Shown: in pieces, positions 31,218 to 43,533 of the stretch
Numbering within the stretch: the first letter of the stretch is position 1
Layout: every line of letters begins with the position of its first letter
Assembly (NCBI RefSeq): GCF_010093595.1
Contig: NW_022985443.1
Span: 274,688-338,687 of the forward strand
Direction: 5' to 3'
DNA: 64,000 nt
Source: Mytilinidion resinicola
Taxonomy: Eukaryota > Ascomycota > Dothideomycetes > Mytilinidiales > Mytilinidiaceae
The notes under the pieces: generated by a model
The model's database searches: none
Seen by the model: the letters and a program-made list of their open reading frames with translations, nothing else
What the model was told of the DNA's origin: nothing
Made by a program: the position numbers and the translations under genes

Positions 31218-33455
31218 CTAGAAACGCGTCGTGGTGCTGCGCGCGAATGCAGGACGCGTTGGCTTGGACGGTGAGCCGTTCGGTGCCACTGTGGCTGCGC
31301 CGATGCGTGGGTAGGCCTTCAGGATGTCGTAGCTGGGCTCTTCGGATTCGTCACTGGGGATGTTCACGCCGAAGAAGTCGTCATGCTGAGTGAGTTCTTC
31401 GCCCTGGGGCATCTCGAATTTGAACGGGCTGTAGTTCAAGTCTGGGAGGTCATTCGGGTTTGACTCGGGCAGCTGGAGCGGGTTCGAAGTGGGGGCCTTG
31501 ATAGGCGAGAGAGAGAAGCGCGGTGATTGAAGAGCAGGGAAGTTCAGGAAGGGAGACTTCCAGCCGCCTGGTGTTAAGGTGGTCGGGCGAGCATTGGACT
31601 TGGTGCCAGTAATGTCGGCGAGAATGCCGGAGGTGGTGGCCGCACGTTCCAGACGTGGTCGCTTTGCTGATGGCCTCGACGGGGAGTCCTGGTTGGTGAG
31701 GTCTGCGAAGACATCAAAGGTGTCATGGAAACCAGACTCGTGAAGATTGAAGTTTTCTTCGTTGGGGATCTGGACAGCTGGACTGTACGGATTCTGATAC
31801 GCGAAGCCGGGGTCAACCATGATGCCCAAGCTTCCGTCCGGTGAGCCACCAAGCATCTCACGAATGCGGTTGCGGTGGTTGCGAAGGTTGGTGTTGGGAG
31901 AGACAGATTGAGGCGGGAGCGTTGGTCGCTTGAAGATGACGGCAGGAGTGAGAGGATCCTCAACGTTCGCAACGAATCCTCGGAAGGGCGACGAAGACGG
32001 GATCCTGGAGGTGGTTGGTGGCTTCAGGAAAGAACGCGTCTTTGAAGGGCTGTCATATGACGATCCACGGATGCGAGCGATTTCCTCCTCAGCGCGTCCT
32101 CGCTTGATGACGGGACGGTCGAGGTCGGCTTCTGAGGTTAAGAGAGCACCCAGAGGATTGCCTTTCATAGCAGATGACTCAATGGAGGAATAGTAACCGC
32201 TGTCTCCCAGTCCACCGAACTTACGCTTCCGTCCGCCAGAACGGCTCTGGGTGGGGTAGCGAGGGACGCGTGGGGGCGTGCCTTCGCGCGCAGAACGCGT
32301 GATGGGTGGAGGCGGGGAGGAGTGGATGTCTGCTGGCGGTGGGGACGAAGGGATTTGAGTGCGAGGCGGAGGTGGCATATGGTGCTCGACCTGCTGGCCG
32401 TCGTGGGCAGCGGGGTCCGAGCAAGGGATGGTGGCGTCCGATGATAGCTCTGTCTCGTCTGGGAACTTGGCTGAGTCGACATGCTTCACGGCGCTCGACT
32501 CGACGGCAAACGAACGCTCTCCAGAAGAGGTTGAAGGGCGTGGTAGATTGCCACTCGAGTTCATGAAGCCGTCAGGATTCGTGACGCGACGCGATGACTT
32601 GGCCTTGTGATAGGCCTTCTCACATCCTGGCTTGATGTACCAGTAGTTGCCCTTTCCGGGATCATCCTTTGGTCGTTCCTGCTTGAGGAAGGTCTTGCTC
32701 AGGCTAAGGTTATGGCGGATGCTGTTCTGCCATCCTGTCTCGGGCTGGCGGTAGTAGACAAAGTTGTCGGAGATCCACTTGTAGATCTGGGCGAGGGTCA
32801 ATCGACGTTGAGGAGAGCGCAGAATGGCCATGCCGATGAGGTTAGCGTAGCTGAATGGCGGCTTGCCGCCATCGTCCTCGACATCGGGCATCTGATCCCA
32901 ATCGGGAAGCGGACTGATGTCGTCATCTGTGGTTTTCGGCTTCTTGTCCTTGCGGTCGCGGAGAGGAGCAGCGTCCATCAAGGTGCGCTTTCCCGCTCCC
33001 TTCTGCCCGTAGATGGGATCCGAATATGGGACGGTGGGCAAAGCCGAGTATGTGTTCTCCTTATCGAACTGGGCTGACGGGAAGGTCGTGAACAAGGCAT
33101 TCGGGTCCTTGGCCAGCAGCTTTGCCTGCTTCTGCAGTGGACGAGGAACACGCTTCATCGGCGAGTCGGTAGCGAAGATGGACTCGGTGGGAGGGGGGAT
33201 GGACACGGCGTTGAGCGAGGCCTCGGAGAGGGCGTGTGGGGGTGGAGAGCTGGAGACGCGGCTCGTTTTCCGCGGCGAGGGGAGGTTCTCCTGCGAGTCT
33301 GGCGGGTTTAGGAGGGTATGGTGGTCGGATGACACGTCGGTAACGGGGCCCAGGGCGGAGAGGAGTTGTGCCTCGAAGCCAGCGACCTCATCGTGGCTTG
33401 GTGAGACGGGGTCCTGGAAAATCTGCAGAGAGGGCTGGCGGCGGGTTGAGGCCAT
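31218..33455 (-). CDS. Forkhead transcription factor (Hcm1/Sep1-like)
   Basis: Intron-less frame of 745 aa from the ATG reading [15 protein letters not shown]. The frame is open further upstream, so an ATG at 33464 is also possible. One forkhead winged-helix domain lies near residues 197-287: [29 protein letters not shown], the recognition helix [17 protein letters not shown] and wing [12 protein letters not shown]. There is no FHA domain, which favours Hcm1/Sep1 over Fkh1/2. The rest is Ser/Pro-rich with many SP/TP sites, compatible with CDK control. In yeasts such factors drive cell-cycle or septation genes; that role here is inference. Confidence 0.9.
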   Translation of the reverse strand: MASTRRQPSLQIFQDPVSPSHDEVAGFEAQLLSALGPVTDVSSDHHTLLNPPDSQENLPSPRKTSRVSSSPPPHALSEASLNAVSIPPPTESIFATDSPMKRVPRPLQKQAKLLAKDPNALFTTFPSAQFDKENTYSALPTVPYSDPIYGQKGAGKRTLMDAAPLRDRKDKKPKTTDDDISPLPDWDQMPDVEDDGGKPPFSYANLIGMAILRSPQRRLTLAQIYKWISDNFVYYRQPETGWQNSIRHNLSLSKTFLKQERPKDDPGKGNYWYIKPGCEKAYHKAKSSRRVTNPDGFMNSSGNLPRPSTSSGERSFAVESSAVKHVDSAKFPDETELSSDATIPCSDPAAHDGQQVEHHMPPPPRTQIPSSPPPADIHSSPPPPITRSAREGTPPRVPRYPTQSRSGGRKRKFGGLGDSGYYSSIESSAMKGNPLGALLTSEADLDRPVIKRGRAEEEIARIRGSSYDSPSKTRSFLKPPTTSRIPSSSPFRGFVANVEDPLTPAVIFKRPTLPPQSVSPNTNLRNHRNRIREMLGGSPDGSLGIMVDPGFAYQNPYSPAVQIPNEENFNLHESGFHDTFDVFADLTNQDSPSRPSAKRPRLERAATTSGILADITGTKSNARPTTLTPGGWKSPFLNFPALQSPRFSLSPIKAPTSNPLQLPESNPNDLPDLNYSPFKFEMPQGEELTQHDDFFGVNIPSDESEEPSYDILKAYPRIGAATVAPNGSPSKPTRPAFARSTTTRF

Positions 33456-33464
33456 GGCCTTCAT

Positions 33465-36024
33465 GGACGGGGAGGCCCAAAAAGACCTCCAACAGGCTCG
33501 TGAAGGTGTATGACGCGTAAAATCGCGTGTCTTTCGGCGGATTGAGCGGTGGTCTGGCGGTGGTGGAAAACTGCGATCACGATGTTTTGATGCGGCGTCG
33601 GGCGCGCGGGTCTGTTGACGTTGGCGGTGGACGTGACGGAGAGGCTGGAGAAGGTGTCCGCAGTGCTGCGATCGAGTGGAGGAGGAGAATGGGAGGTGTC
33701 GTGGCGGCGAGCAGAGGCTGACGATCGGGGGGGATGGATGGGCGCTTGTCGGAGGAGATCTGGAGCGTCGGATCGATGATGGCGCTAAAATCGCGTGGTC
33801 CGGGCGCAATTACGGCGAAACGGGGGCAGCGGCTGGCTGAAGCAATGCGAATTGTCGGGCAGGCCGAAAACTGGTAAATGCCGTCGTTAACACTGTGTGA
33901 CTGTCGATGGGTGGTGCTGGATGTGGAGGGAAGGGAGGTGGAAAGGGATGTGGTGGTGAGCTGGCAACTGGGAGGAGCGTGGAGCAGCCTGGGACCCGGC
34001 AGAGCAGCATTCGGGAGCCGCGGGGCTCGTTTCGGCCACGGCACAACGACGCCAGTCAAGGCAAGGAACACGCCCGCGGACCAGTAATTGGACGGCCACG
34101 ACGACGTAAGGGCGCCTGTCGCTGCACCGCGCTGCACGTCGCGTCCAGGTTCAAGCTCGACGCGTTCTGTCCTATCCCTCCCCGCCCTCAGCCCTCATGC
34201 CCTCCACGCCGCAGCCAGCCATGGCACAATGATGTTCGGAAGGCCGAATCGTCAATCCGACGGCACTCTCGCCCGCCCCGCTCTGCACGCGTGCAGCCAC
34301 CAGGAGCCTATGATTGTTGACTTTTGACTCGAATCGAATCCAGACTGCACTGCAGCTGCATCGCGGAGGCACGACCGGACGACAGCACCGCTAGCATACC
34401 GTCTCACGTATACTCGCCGGTTGCCGCCTGTTCCGGAGTCCATGAAGCGTTTCACCCCAAGTGCACCCCTCAGCATCGGGATGTGGGCTGACATCCCGTC
34501 CAATGCGAGCCTCCCGGAAGTCACATACCAAATGCTATCTTCCCCCTCCTTTGACTGTCATTGGCTTCATTGCTGTGTCCGCCTGCCCCAATTGGTTAAT
34601 GGGCATCGTCACACTGACTTTCCTTGTCCTCTCGTCGGTCTTCTCTAGAGACTTCCCAGCAAGTGGGTTTCGCTCCCGGCTCCCCTCACTGACATCTTTG
34701 GGACCTTCAGAGCCATGAACCTGCCTTGCCTGTTGCTATTAGCCGTACCTGCAGCTTGTCTCAACCATAGATTTAGGTAGAGCTTTCTCATCGCTTCTGC
34801 CGTCGCGGTGCACTGCCCCTCTCACATCACGCCCCACCATTCCAACTATCTTTTTGAAATATTCTTCGTCATATTGGGCCGAGTGTCACCTATTTTTTGC
34901 GGAGATTCACCTTCTGCAGGAACTCTCCGCTAGTCGATGCTGATGATCCATTTTTGACTGAATGCCTACCTCGCCGAAGTAAAGTGATGCCTGGGTTCAT
35001 CATCATCTCCAAATGTGCCGCATTCCAGTCTTTATTCACCAAGGATGAGCGAGAGAGTGCATTTCCAACTCTCTCAAAGACCTTGAGGTGGCGTGCACCC
35101 TCCCGCACTTCACCTGGCTTGGCATCAGCCTCAAGCCACCACGCAAGGGAACGTTGAGCCTCATGTTTCATTCAACGTCCTGTCATTCCCGTGGCTTGGA
35201 GGCCTGACAGGAACATCAAGAGACGAGTTTAGAACAGGTGACCATGCCCGAATCCTCCTCACGTCATCCATCTCGTCTTTCTTCATATCTTTGCTACGCC
35301 ACATTCCGGCCCTATCTTCTTTCCCGTCTACGATCAGTTTAGCCACGGAACTTCTGATGAAAGCCGGCATGGCTTTTCATTTTTCTCCACGTGAGTCCGC
35401 ACTGCAAGAGCGGCCTCGGCTGGCGAAAGACCTAGGCAGACAAGCGGAATAGCTACGGGAAATTCACAGGAAACCCCTTTGGGACATTTCTAAATCCTCT
35501 CTGGCTTCATGTATCATCTGTGTTACCAGCCTTCATCTCAAAACGTGATCTACAACAGATCTGTCATCAGGAAACAAGAAATCTCTGCGTCCTTCGCTCA
35601 GTGGGTATTGGCTGAAAATGGCACATCAGCTGCGGCTCAGGGTCTCACGAGCATGCTAGAAACCAAGACGTTGAACTCAGGTTTGAAGTCTATCGTCTTC
35701 TGGGAGTCGTTCAACCTTGTCGTCTCATAGCTCCAGTCCCGATGTAGTCCGTCATTGTTCGAGCTTCTTCGGCTGGCGAGGGTCAGCGCTGTGAACAGTA
35801 TATCGATCGGAGAAGACGATTTATTATAGTCTTACTTTTGATTCTTCTTCAAATCTCTCGTGTAATGTTTCTCGGGGCGCGTCGAATGCTGCAAGTGCTG
35901 GGATGGAGCTCTTCATCTGAGTATAAAGCCCCTCTCGATACCCGCTTTGCAGTTTCTCATCATCAACATTCGCTTTTCTTTTGCAATCAACCTCAAGTCA
36001 ATCCTTCTTTAAGAACTCCACAAG
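33465..36024. other. 2.5-kb gene-free interval upstream of forkhead gene
   Basis: Open frames in several phases show no domain and inconsistent composition. The forkhead frame stays open upstream to 33809, so part is probably 5' UTR. The right end carries the promoter of the secreted Thr-rich gene. Confidence 0.45.
35922..35927 (+). promoter_or_regulatory. TATA box of secreted Thr-rich gene
   Basis: TATAAA about 100 bp upstream of the ATG at 36025, in GAGTATAAAGCCCC context. Confidence 0.5.
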
Positions 36025-37158
36025 ATGCGCTTCATCACGCTTTCAATCGCTATGCTTGCGAGCTTGCCCGCTGCGTTAGCTCAATCCAACTTAACCAGCA
36101 CTAGCCTGAGTTGCTACACCCAGCTCGCGACCTTCAAGCCGTCCACCGTGTCGACCTTTTTCGTTGCGGTTATCACTTCAACTCGTGATATCAGCCAAAC
36201 CGTAAGCTTGAATTAATCACGAAACGAAAGTTTTCCTAACTGACTCGCCCCAGATCACGTATACTCCAGTTGCGACAATCACTCCAAATGCTACGACCTT
36301 CACCAGCGTTCTCACGACTACCGCGACTTATAATACGACCGTGACCAGCCAACTTCCAGCGGTGACTGTTCCTACACGCGCCGGCTTCGTCCCCTTCGCA
36401 GAAACTACAGGCAATGTCGCCAAAAGCAAGAATAGGCACTCCAGAATCGAGCTTGCTCGGCGACAGGGCGACGCTACTGGTGCGGCTGGCTTTGAGCTCG
36501 ACGGCAATGGCGTCTCGAACCCTATTTCCACATTAAGCTTCCCATTCAAGGTCTACTGCGAAGCCTACGTCTACGTCGCCGTGATTAGCACTTCCACGGT
36601 CACTGCTTCGACCGCCTACACGACTGTCGCCGCGCCAGTAATCACCGCATATACCACCACAACCACAACCGTGACAAGCACCATCACCAATATCGCTCCT
36701 GCTCGCACCATCTTCGCCACTTGTGGCCTCAACAACGTTGGCAAGTTTCCCTCTATCACTTCTCCTATTCATCTCACATCCCACTAACGTCCTATCACCC
36801 TACAGTCTCCGAGCTCAACGGCCGCGGTATCTTCAAAGTCGAGTACCAGCCCGCGTCAACGTCACGCGCCAGCGCATCCTCAACGCGACATCGGGCTCCG
36901 ACTGTTGCGCCTCTTGCATGCAGACGACTAACTGCGCGGGTGCCATTTACTACCAAAACCAGTGCCGTATCACGCTTTCCCAAGTGCCGGTCTATAACGG
37001 GACGAATGGGACAGAGGTGGAGTATTGTACTAATGGCTCTGATACGGCGAGACTGGGCGGGGGTCCAGACCAGGGAGACGCTGCCGGCGGATACCGGGTA
37101 TACCATTATTAATGGGTATTGTGGGAGCTTTTATTACAGTGGGGATGTGTGGTCTTAA
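36025..37158 (+). CDS. Secreted Thr/Val-rich protein with altered Cys-rich C-terminus
   Basis: Three exons (36025-36201, 36254-36740, 36806-37158) give 338 aa. The N-terminus is a signal peptide (MRFITLSIAMLASLPAALAQ). The middle is Thr/Ser/Val-rich with repeated TTT-V-TST stretches and a dibasic region, typical of cell-wall or extracellular proteins. The second intron has a GC donor (GCAAGT) and a perfect CACTAAC branch. In exon 3 the spliced frame starts well (SELNGRGIFKVEYQP) and ends well (GYTIINGYCGSFYYSGDVWS). Between them, however, the likely domain sequence (SDCCASCMQTTNCAGAIYY, about 36900-37080) sits in another frame. Two compensating indels would explain this. The annotated protein is thus probably a variant whose Cys motif is lost. 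Confidence 0.6.
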
Positions 37159-37634
37159 ACCGGTGGTTTGAAGAAAGCTAGCGCCCTTCGTGAGGGGGAG
37201 ACATCCGGCCTTCAAGGGAGAGACTGTAGTGATGTGTGGATGACTGAGCATTCGGGTGAGCGTAAGGTGGCGGTAGACTTGCGCTGCGGTTTGTTGTTTT
37301 CTTGACTGTCGTTACCGGTAAGCTCTTTTGCTTTTTTGGATAATTGCGAATGCGCGTTAGACAAGAATACACGACTCCGATCTAGGCTTGGCTTCAATAT
37401 GTGGTCTCGTGGTGCAGAACGTGACTCCAACGTTTTTTTTGCAATTTTCTAATTCGTCATTCACCGGACCATGAGAATTTAAGTACTCGTCGGCTGTTCG
37501 TGGCAAACTCTGCTTCTCTTCCGCAGCCAACACCGTCCACGGTCTACGCAACCGCAACCTCTCACCTCCTTCCCTCTGACATCCCTATCCATAGCAATTC
37601 TCCATCTGCCTCCTTGACAACAGAACCATATACC
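37159..37634. other. Intergenic region
   Basis: No gene or repeat was recognised. The frame upstream of 37635 is open but has no ATG. Confidence 0.35.
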
Positions 37635-38771
37635 ATGAACCTCTCCTTAGCTTCACCTCCTCCTTCGCAATGGGATGCGCTCCTCCGCCGTCTCGACCCC
37701 ACATCCGCTGATCTCATAGCAACAGCGTTCTACCACATGCTCAACGGTAAATCCCTCCCGTACGGCACTCCACCCACCCCACTAACCTAACCCCTCTCCC
37801 CAGAATCCGAAGCCACGCCTCCCATCTCCCTCCTCGCCTTCACCCTCCTCTTCGCCCACACGTTCGCGCTCGCGAGAGCACAGCCGCCGCCCCAGCTCCA
37901 GCTCCGCCATGCTTCTCGCGCTCCGCCTCCGCTCCCGGTCGCGACCCCGTTCTCGGCGCCCCACAACCGCGTCCTGGTCCTCCGAAACTCCGTGCGGAGC
38001 AGGGCGACGGTGGTGGTCTCGCCGGCGAGTGACGCGAGTAGCGCGTACCCCGAGATCGGTCCGGAGGCGTATTGCGGGTTCCCTGCTATCAACTGGGGCG
38101 CTGTGCGTGTCTACGAGCTACCAGATGCCGGAGAGATCGGTGTCCCAGAAGACGATGGCGCGAGGCGTGAGCGACAGGGCGATGGGATCAGGAGGGAGCG
38201 TGTTGGAGACGAGCTGGCTGCGAGGGGGGTGCAGGGCCGGCGTGGGCGCGAGAATAGCGATACCACGCTCCCGACGAGCGTGGCGGGGGGGAGCGCTGAC
38301 GTGTCGCCGGCTAGCTCGCGGAGTAGTGTTTACCCGGAGATTGAGAGGGGGGAGTACTGCGGCTTTGAAGCGCAAGATGACGCTTCTAGAGAAGAGGAAG
38401 GGGACGAGGCTGCGGCAGACGGCGTCGAGGTTTGGCATGATAGCCGCGCGGAGGACGACCGTGGTGGCGACGCGGAGAGGGATGGGGAGTCCCCGGCTCT
38501 GGGTGCGAGGCTCAGAGCGCTGTGTATGGATGGGGGTGGGCAGAAGAAGGAGGCTATGAGGACTGTTGCGCTTGGGGGTGGGAAGGGGGGACGAGCTGGC
38601 ATTGATGGGGCACTTGTGGAGGTTTCGGCGGACGAGAATGAGGTTTTGTGGTCGCCATGTGAGCGGAAGATGGCGAAGTGGATGGATGGAGATGGTTCGA
38701 GCTGTCGTAGTCCGACTGTGGGTAGGTTGGGAGCGAGGGGTGTGAGGAAGCCGCTGGCGGAGATATATTAA
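37635..38771 (+). CDS. Unknown protein with duplicated SPAS-YPEI-YCGF motif
   Basis: Two exons (37635-37746, 37804-38771, intron 57 bp) give 359 aa. A hydrophobic stretch near residue 45 (SLLAFTLLFAHTFALA) could be a membrane anchor. A motif occurs twice about 85 residues apart: VSPASDASSAYPEIGPEAYCGF-like and VSPASSRSSVYPEIERGEYCGF-like, each ending in an aromatic-Cys-Gly-Phe. The remainder is charged, rich in Arg, Glu and Gly and probably disordered, ending in VRKPLAEIY. GC content is high. No known domain was recognised. The splice junction closes exactly in phase, which supports the model. Function not assignable. Confidence 0.55.
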
Positions 38772-39536
38772 AGGTACTGATGGCAGCGGTGGTTGAGCTG
38801 TCCGAGCGGTTAGGATGGTGAGCATGCTTGCAACATTCGGCGAAAGAATAGCCATAGGTCAGTAAGGTGATCCGTAGAGGGCGATCCTGATACTGGATTT
38901 ACGATTTACTAGAAAGGCTTTCCATTGGCCTTCTTCTGGCCGCTCGAGTGGCATTATTATAGAAGCTATTTCTTACAGACTGCGAAGTATTGGCTTAGGA
39001 ATTCGGCTAGTTGAATCATTACAATTTGTCGTTCCCCCTATTTATGATACCCGTTTTGTGTAACTCAATAGGTTTGCTGGTGGGAAGAGGCCATCTTAGT
39101 TTGCCTTCACAATGCACCTCAGGTCATACAATGCTACAAACTTCTATATCAGCATATGCCATACTTCTTGAGTGCCGCTGACGGGCTATTTGAAGCCGTC
39201 GGTGTCCGCTAGCCAATATAACCCCTGAAAACATCAGAAAACGTCAGCCCTTCGTTTTTCCGTCACTTCGCTATAACACTTCAATAACAGCCTGTATATT
39301 AACAAATGCAGGGTGTATCATTTCAATTGCCTATCCACACATACGGTAAAGGTATCAGGGCTTGAGGGGCCTTTTGTGCGGCTTTGCGGCTGCATCTTCC
39401 ACGCGCCTCTCCTGATTCACCACCCTCCTCCCCACCGTGCTCGCCCGGCGACCTTCGCATGTATGGAGACCATTCACTACCCCCTTCTCATGCTCACGTG
39501 AAAATCCCTACATCACGTTTGAAACTAGTCCCTCGC

Positions 39537-39544
39537 ATATAAAC
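39537..39544 (+). promoter_or_regulatory. TATA box of first tandem coiled-coil gene
   Basis: ATATAAAC in CTCGCATATAAACAGC context, about 165 bp before the ATG at 39706. A CA-rich leader with ACAAC repeats follows. Confidence 0.4.
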
Positions 39545-39608
39545 AGCTCGCCCGTCAATCTCGAAGCTGCTGCCAACAACCCTCTTCAACATCAACTCCC
39601 ACCACCCC

Positions 39609-39637
39609 ACAATACAACACAACACAACACAACACCG
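39609..39637 (+). repeat. ACAAC microsatellite in 5' leader
   Basis: Several tandem ACAAC units directly before the coiled-coil gene, probably within its 5' UTR. Confidence 0.8.
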
Positions 39638-39705
39638 CAACAAGTTCCTCTGCTATCATTTCAGCACTTCCCGTTGTCATAGTGCACCACTCTCCTCATT
39701 TCGCA

Positions 39706-42699
39706 ATGGCTAACATGCCTTGCGGGTTTCCCTTTTCTCGGCGCAAGCCACCAGCTTCTCCGATCCCCCCTCCGCGAGCTAAGCAAGCGCGCACCCTCGG
39801 CCGTAATATACACACGCCTACTTGGCCGAGGCCGATGGCTATCTTTAGTAGACTTCATAAATTGGAGCGGGATACTTCTCCAGAGGCAAAGATGTCCTCG
39901 TCTTCCTGCACTGTTGATGGTATGTATTCACTACACATAGCCTCATCAACCCTGCTAACATCGCACCAAGGCTCCACGTCAACGATGAGCAAGTCAGAGA
40001 TGCTTGCTATGCTCTCTGCGTTGAAGGGTATGTCTCTGCTTCCTCTATCACTCTTTCTTCTTCTAATATACCTCAAAGGTCGTGAAGATACTACGGTGAA
40101 TGCCGCCGACTTTGTTCCACTCTTCCGCCAACGTTTCGAGGCTATTAAGCCTAAGAAAGGTATGCTTGCCTCTTTTTATATATATAAGGTGACCATAATG
40201 ACATAGTGTCCAGTGAACGTCTCCACAGACCTTGTTCTGGCCAATCCTTCCAACTACCGTCCGGCATCCCCTAGCCCTGCGCCACGTCCTCGTCGTATCC
40301 GCTCCCGACCCTTAGCCATAGAATGGTACTCAACACCACCAACTTCTCCGGAGCTTAGCAGCGCCAGCAATGAGGGCTCATCGTCTAGCAGTCTTTGTCT
40401 GGAGAATTACATCGACAACTGGAAGTTTGCTATCCCTGGTGGTGGCTTTACTTCGGAAGACTTGACGGACGCTGCAGCGGTTCAATGTGGCGAGAAGAAA
40501 GATGAACATGGAGACAAGAAGGAAGATGAGACGGAGGGCGATGAATCCGAGGAAAATGACAAGATGATCGCCCTCGAAGCAAGTCACGCTGACCTCAAGG
40601 AGCGGCTCCAAGCTCTCGAGTCCGAGCTGGAAGAGGCCAACGACGAACTCAAGACTCAGGCCGAGGACTTGAAGGAAGAGTCCAAAAAGGCACAACTCGG
40701 CCTCCAGCTCATTGGCAAACAGTCTCAGGAGATCAATAGCCTGAAGCAGAAGCTCCTTGATTCCGAGAAGGAGACCGAGGAAGCCCGCGACTTGTTCTAC
40801 CAGAAGGATGCTCAGCTTTCCCAGAAGACCAAGGTAGAAAAGATGCTTCGGAACCATCTGGCTCTGAACAAACGTGAAGTGGCCTGCTTCAACACCCAGC
40901 AAGCCGAGGCTTACAGGAATACTCTCGAGCGGAACGCGAACTTGGAGCAAGCGTATGAGATCTTGCTCCGGCAAGTGACCGCCGGCCTGAACAACGAGGA
41001 GTTGATGCACCATTTCATGATTATGGAGGCAAACCACAACTCTTCTCGGGAATCTCACGAGGTGCTGCGAAACGACCGCGACGCTCTCGCCAAAGAACTT
41101 CGTGAAATCAATTACATCAATAGTCCTTACGAGGATAACTTGAACTCCACGAAGGGTCTTCTCGCACAGGTCAAGAAGGAACTCAAAGAGTGCCGCACGG
41201 AGAATGCTAAGTTGCACCGCAGGGTGGAGACCCTAGAAGAGGAAAAGGCCCACGGACGCAATCAGCTTGAGCGCGAACGTGAACGCGCCACGGCACTGGA
41301 GAAACTTCTCGACAAGGAGGAGTGCTCTCTTACTGAGATGCTGTATGGAGACGTTTGCTTCATGGTAGACCACTACATTGGCCTCCCCGAGAAGGTCCAA
41401 AAGCAAGTGCTGGACTTGTACGATGTGATTGTCAAGAGTAAAGAAACCATCCAGATGCTCCGCCAGAGGGAAGAGAAGGCCTTGTCTCATGCTCGTAGCG
41501 TCACATACGACATGGACGAAAAGAATCAGAAGATCGAGAACTTAGGCAAGGAATTGGCCAACACCAAGGCCAGCCTCGCCGATGCTGAGTCCCGTGAAGG
41601 CGACGCCAAAGACGAAGTCATGGCCTTTGAGATGAAGGAGGTCACTCACGAAAAGCTGGCCAACCACCACGCCGGCATGTCTCAAAAGTGACACCAACAG
41701 CTGGAAGGAATCCGAGGTCATCACAACTCCCTCTTGGAAATTGTCGATAAGGCCATTCACTATGACGACGAGTTCGGCTGCCCCATGGTACGCGAAGGTC
41801 ATCACAACCAGCTTATTGCCAATCTCACCAGCGAGCTCCTTGATCTGCGTCCTCGTGTTGAGGACTACGAAGAGGCCGATATGACAGCCTCAGAGCGTAT
41901 CGATTGTGCGGAACACCAGCGCGACGAGGCCAAAAAGGGGCAGGAAAAGGCCTGGATGCAAGTCATGACGCTGAACGAGATAGCAACATCGGCTCGCAAG
42001 CACCTCGAGGATGAACGGGAGAGCTTCAACAATCAGCTCGACGTATTCCAGGCGCAGCTCGATAAGAAGAAGGCCAAGGAGCAACGGGACCGCCGGAGGG
42101 ATATTGAGGAACACCTTGAAGACAACAAGGATTTCCTCGATGTTCTAGAAGAACAAGCCCGGCGCGAAGATGAGAGAGTTTTCGACCAACACAACAATCA
42201 GGCCGGTCGGTGGAACAGCTTCAACAAGTTTTCTGACTTCACCGCCACCGCCTTCCTGGCGCCTCACGCTCAGGAGGCGAGAGTCGACATGATGAAGGAG
42301 CTGGTCGACGAGACGAGGGACCCACAGGTCAACCCGACATTCGACACAAGCGAAGATGAGATCCTCGAGGAAGCTAGGACAAAGACCAAAGAGGAATTTG
42401 CCACTATCATCCGGAGAAAGAAGCAGGAGGCTCGCTGGGCCTTGGATGAGGCGTCCAGGAACCGCGTAGAAGCAGCGGAGAAGGCTGGGACGTGGCCTGA
42501 TTACCTCGTGGACCCCCTACCTCAATCTTCCAACCTCGTCGACACACCCATGCTCGACGTCCTCACCCCCTCTAGTAATGAATTTCGAAAAGGAATGTCG
42601 GACGAGATCGAGGACAGAGGCCAGGGTGAAGGTGAGGACATGGAGGTGGATCCAGCGGACGAGCAAGCAGCGATAGACAGGCTGTGGGCACGGAGATGA
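39706..42699 (+). pseudogene. Coiled-coil protein, tandem copy 1, with in-frame TGA
   Basis: Four exons (39706-39919, 39971-40027, 40079-40159, 40214-42699) total exactly 946 codons. All three introns are in phase 1 and 51-54 bp. Small exons encode SKSEMLAMLSALKG and ADFVPLFRQRFEAIKPKK. A Ser/Pro segment (TPPTSPELS) follows, then a long coiled coil and a tail with VNPTFDTSEDEIL and TKEEFATIIRRKKQEAR. The frame is interrupted by one TGA at 41689-41691 between AAG and CAC; coding character continues unbroken in the same frame for 335 codons afterwards. Either this is a nonsense mutation (CGA to TGA), giving a 610-residue product, or the stop is read through. Its neighbour at 43.5 kb is an intact paralog. 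Function unknown; no motor or ATPase motif. Confidence 0.7.
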
Positions 42700-43533
42700 A
42701 GAAGCCTTTATAGGGCTATGTGCTTTGAGTTACTGGCGCATGGAGAAGGGTTGTGCATGTGCTTGCCAGACTGGTCCATATGTTGGCAGGCCAGCGACTA
42801 GGTTTTGCTGCTGAGAATCCGGTAACTTTGTACGTCCTGTGCTCTACCGATAGAAATGAATGATAAGTGTACATACAACAGCTTCAAGAGTAGAATTCGT
42901 GAGACTAGTAATGCGTATTGACTACTCGGCTGAAGAGCTGAAGGACCCCTAGAAGATCCGCTCCACCGCCAAACCTGCTTACACACCTTTGCGATTTCGG
43001 CATTCTCGATCTTCTATACTTAATCTAGCGTGGTATATGCAGTCCCCTCTCAGCCATGAGAGTCTTCTTCTACAATCGATATGGGTTTGCTCGCCATATG
43101 AGATCAGTTTGCCCCGATCACGTTCTCTACCGCAGTTCCCAATTTCCCGCACATTGAGCCTGCTATCATCTTCCTCTTTCTATATAGCCTCACACGACAG
43201 CTCTCTAAGAGCCATGTCTCAGTCCAATAAATATCATACCTTGTGTCCTTTCTCCTGCTCTCTAGAACGGCGAGGGCGAGAACATTCCACCGTGGTCACG
43301 CCGTTGGATTGTTCTGCGTAGCGGGTGTTGCCGTGATCAACACATCATTCACCATATCGACCACGTGAACTCGGTTACCTCACGTGTAGCTCTAGGGCTC
43401 GCCCCCAAAGACTGCCGGCTACTAACCGCTCTCGATCAGCTTCCTTGACTTGACAACACCAACCATCCGCCTTCCACCTTCCACATCACACCTACACATA
43501 CCACTCCATACCCCCACTTTCCTGTCCAACACG
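42700..43533. other. Interval between the tandem coiled-coil genes
   Basis: GAATTCGTGAGACTAGTAAT at 42893 resembles GAATCGTGAGACTTGTAAT at 46842, at similar distances after each gene. This is duplicated 3' flank. No further gene was seen. Confidence 0.5.

Larger units (their letters stand above)
38772..39705. other. Intergenic region upstream of first tandem coiled-coil gene
   Basis: It contains a tRNA-D-arm-like fragment near 38793 (rejected as a gene), an ACAAC microsatellite at 39609-39637 and a TATA element at 39537. Confidence 0.45.

Noticed and set aside
33870..35160. Several 60-140 codon frames upstream of the forkhead gene
   Set aside because: They overlap on both strands with no domain; typical of GC-rich non-coding DNA.
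38789..38840. tRNA-like stretch containing GTCCGAGCGGTTAGGAT, as in the D-arm of Leu/Ser tRNAs
   Set aside because: The D-stem pairs, but no matching anticodon stem and no GGTTCGA-type T-arm follow within tRNA distance, even allowing an intron. At best a relic.
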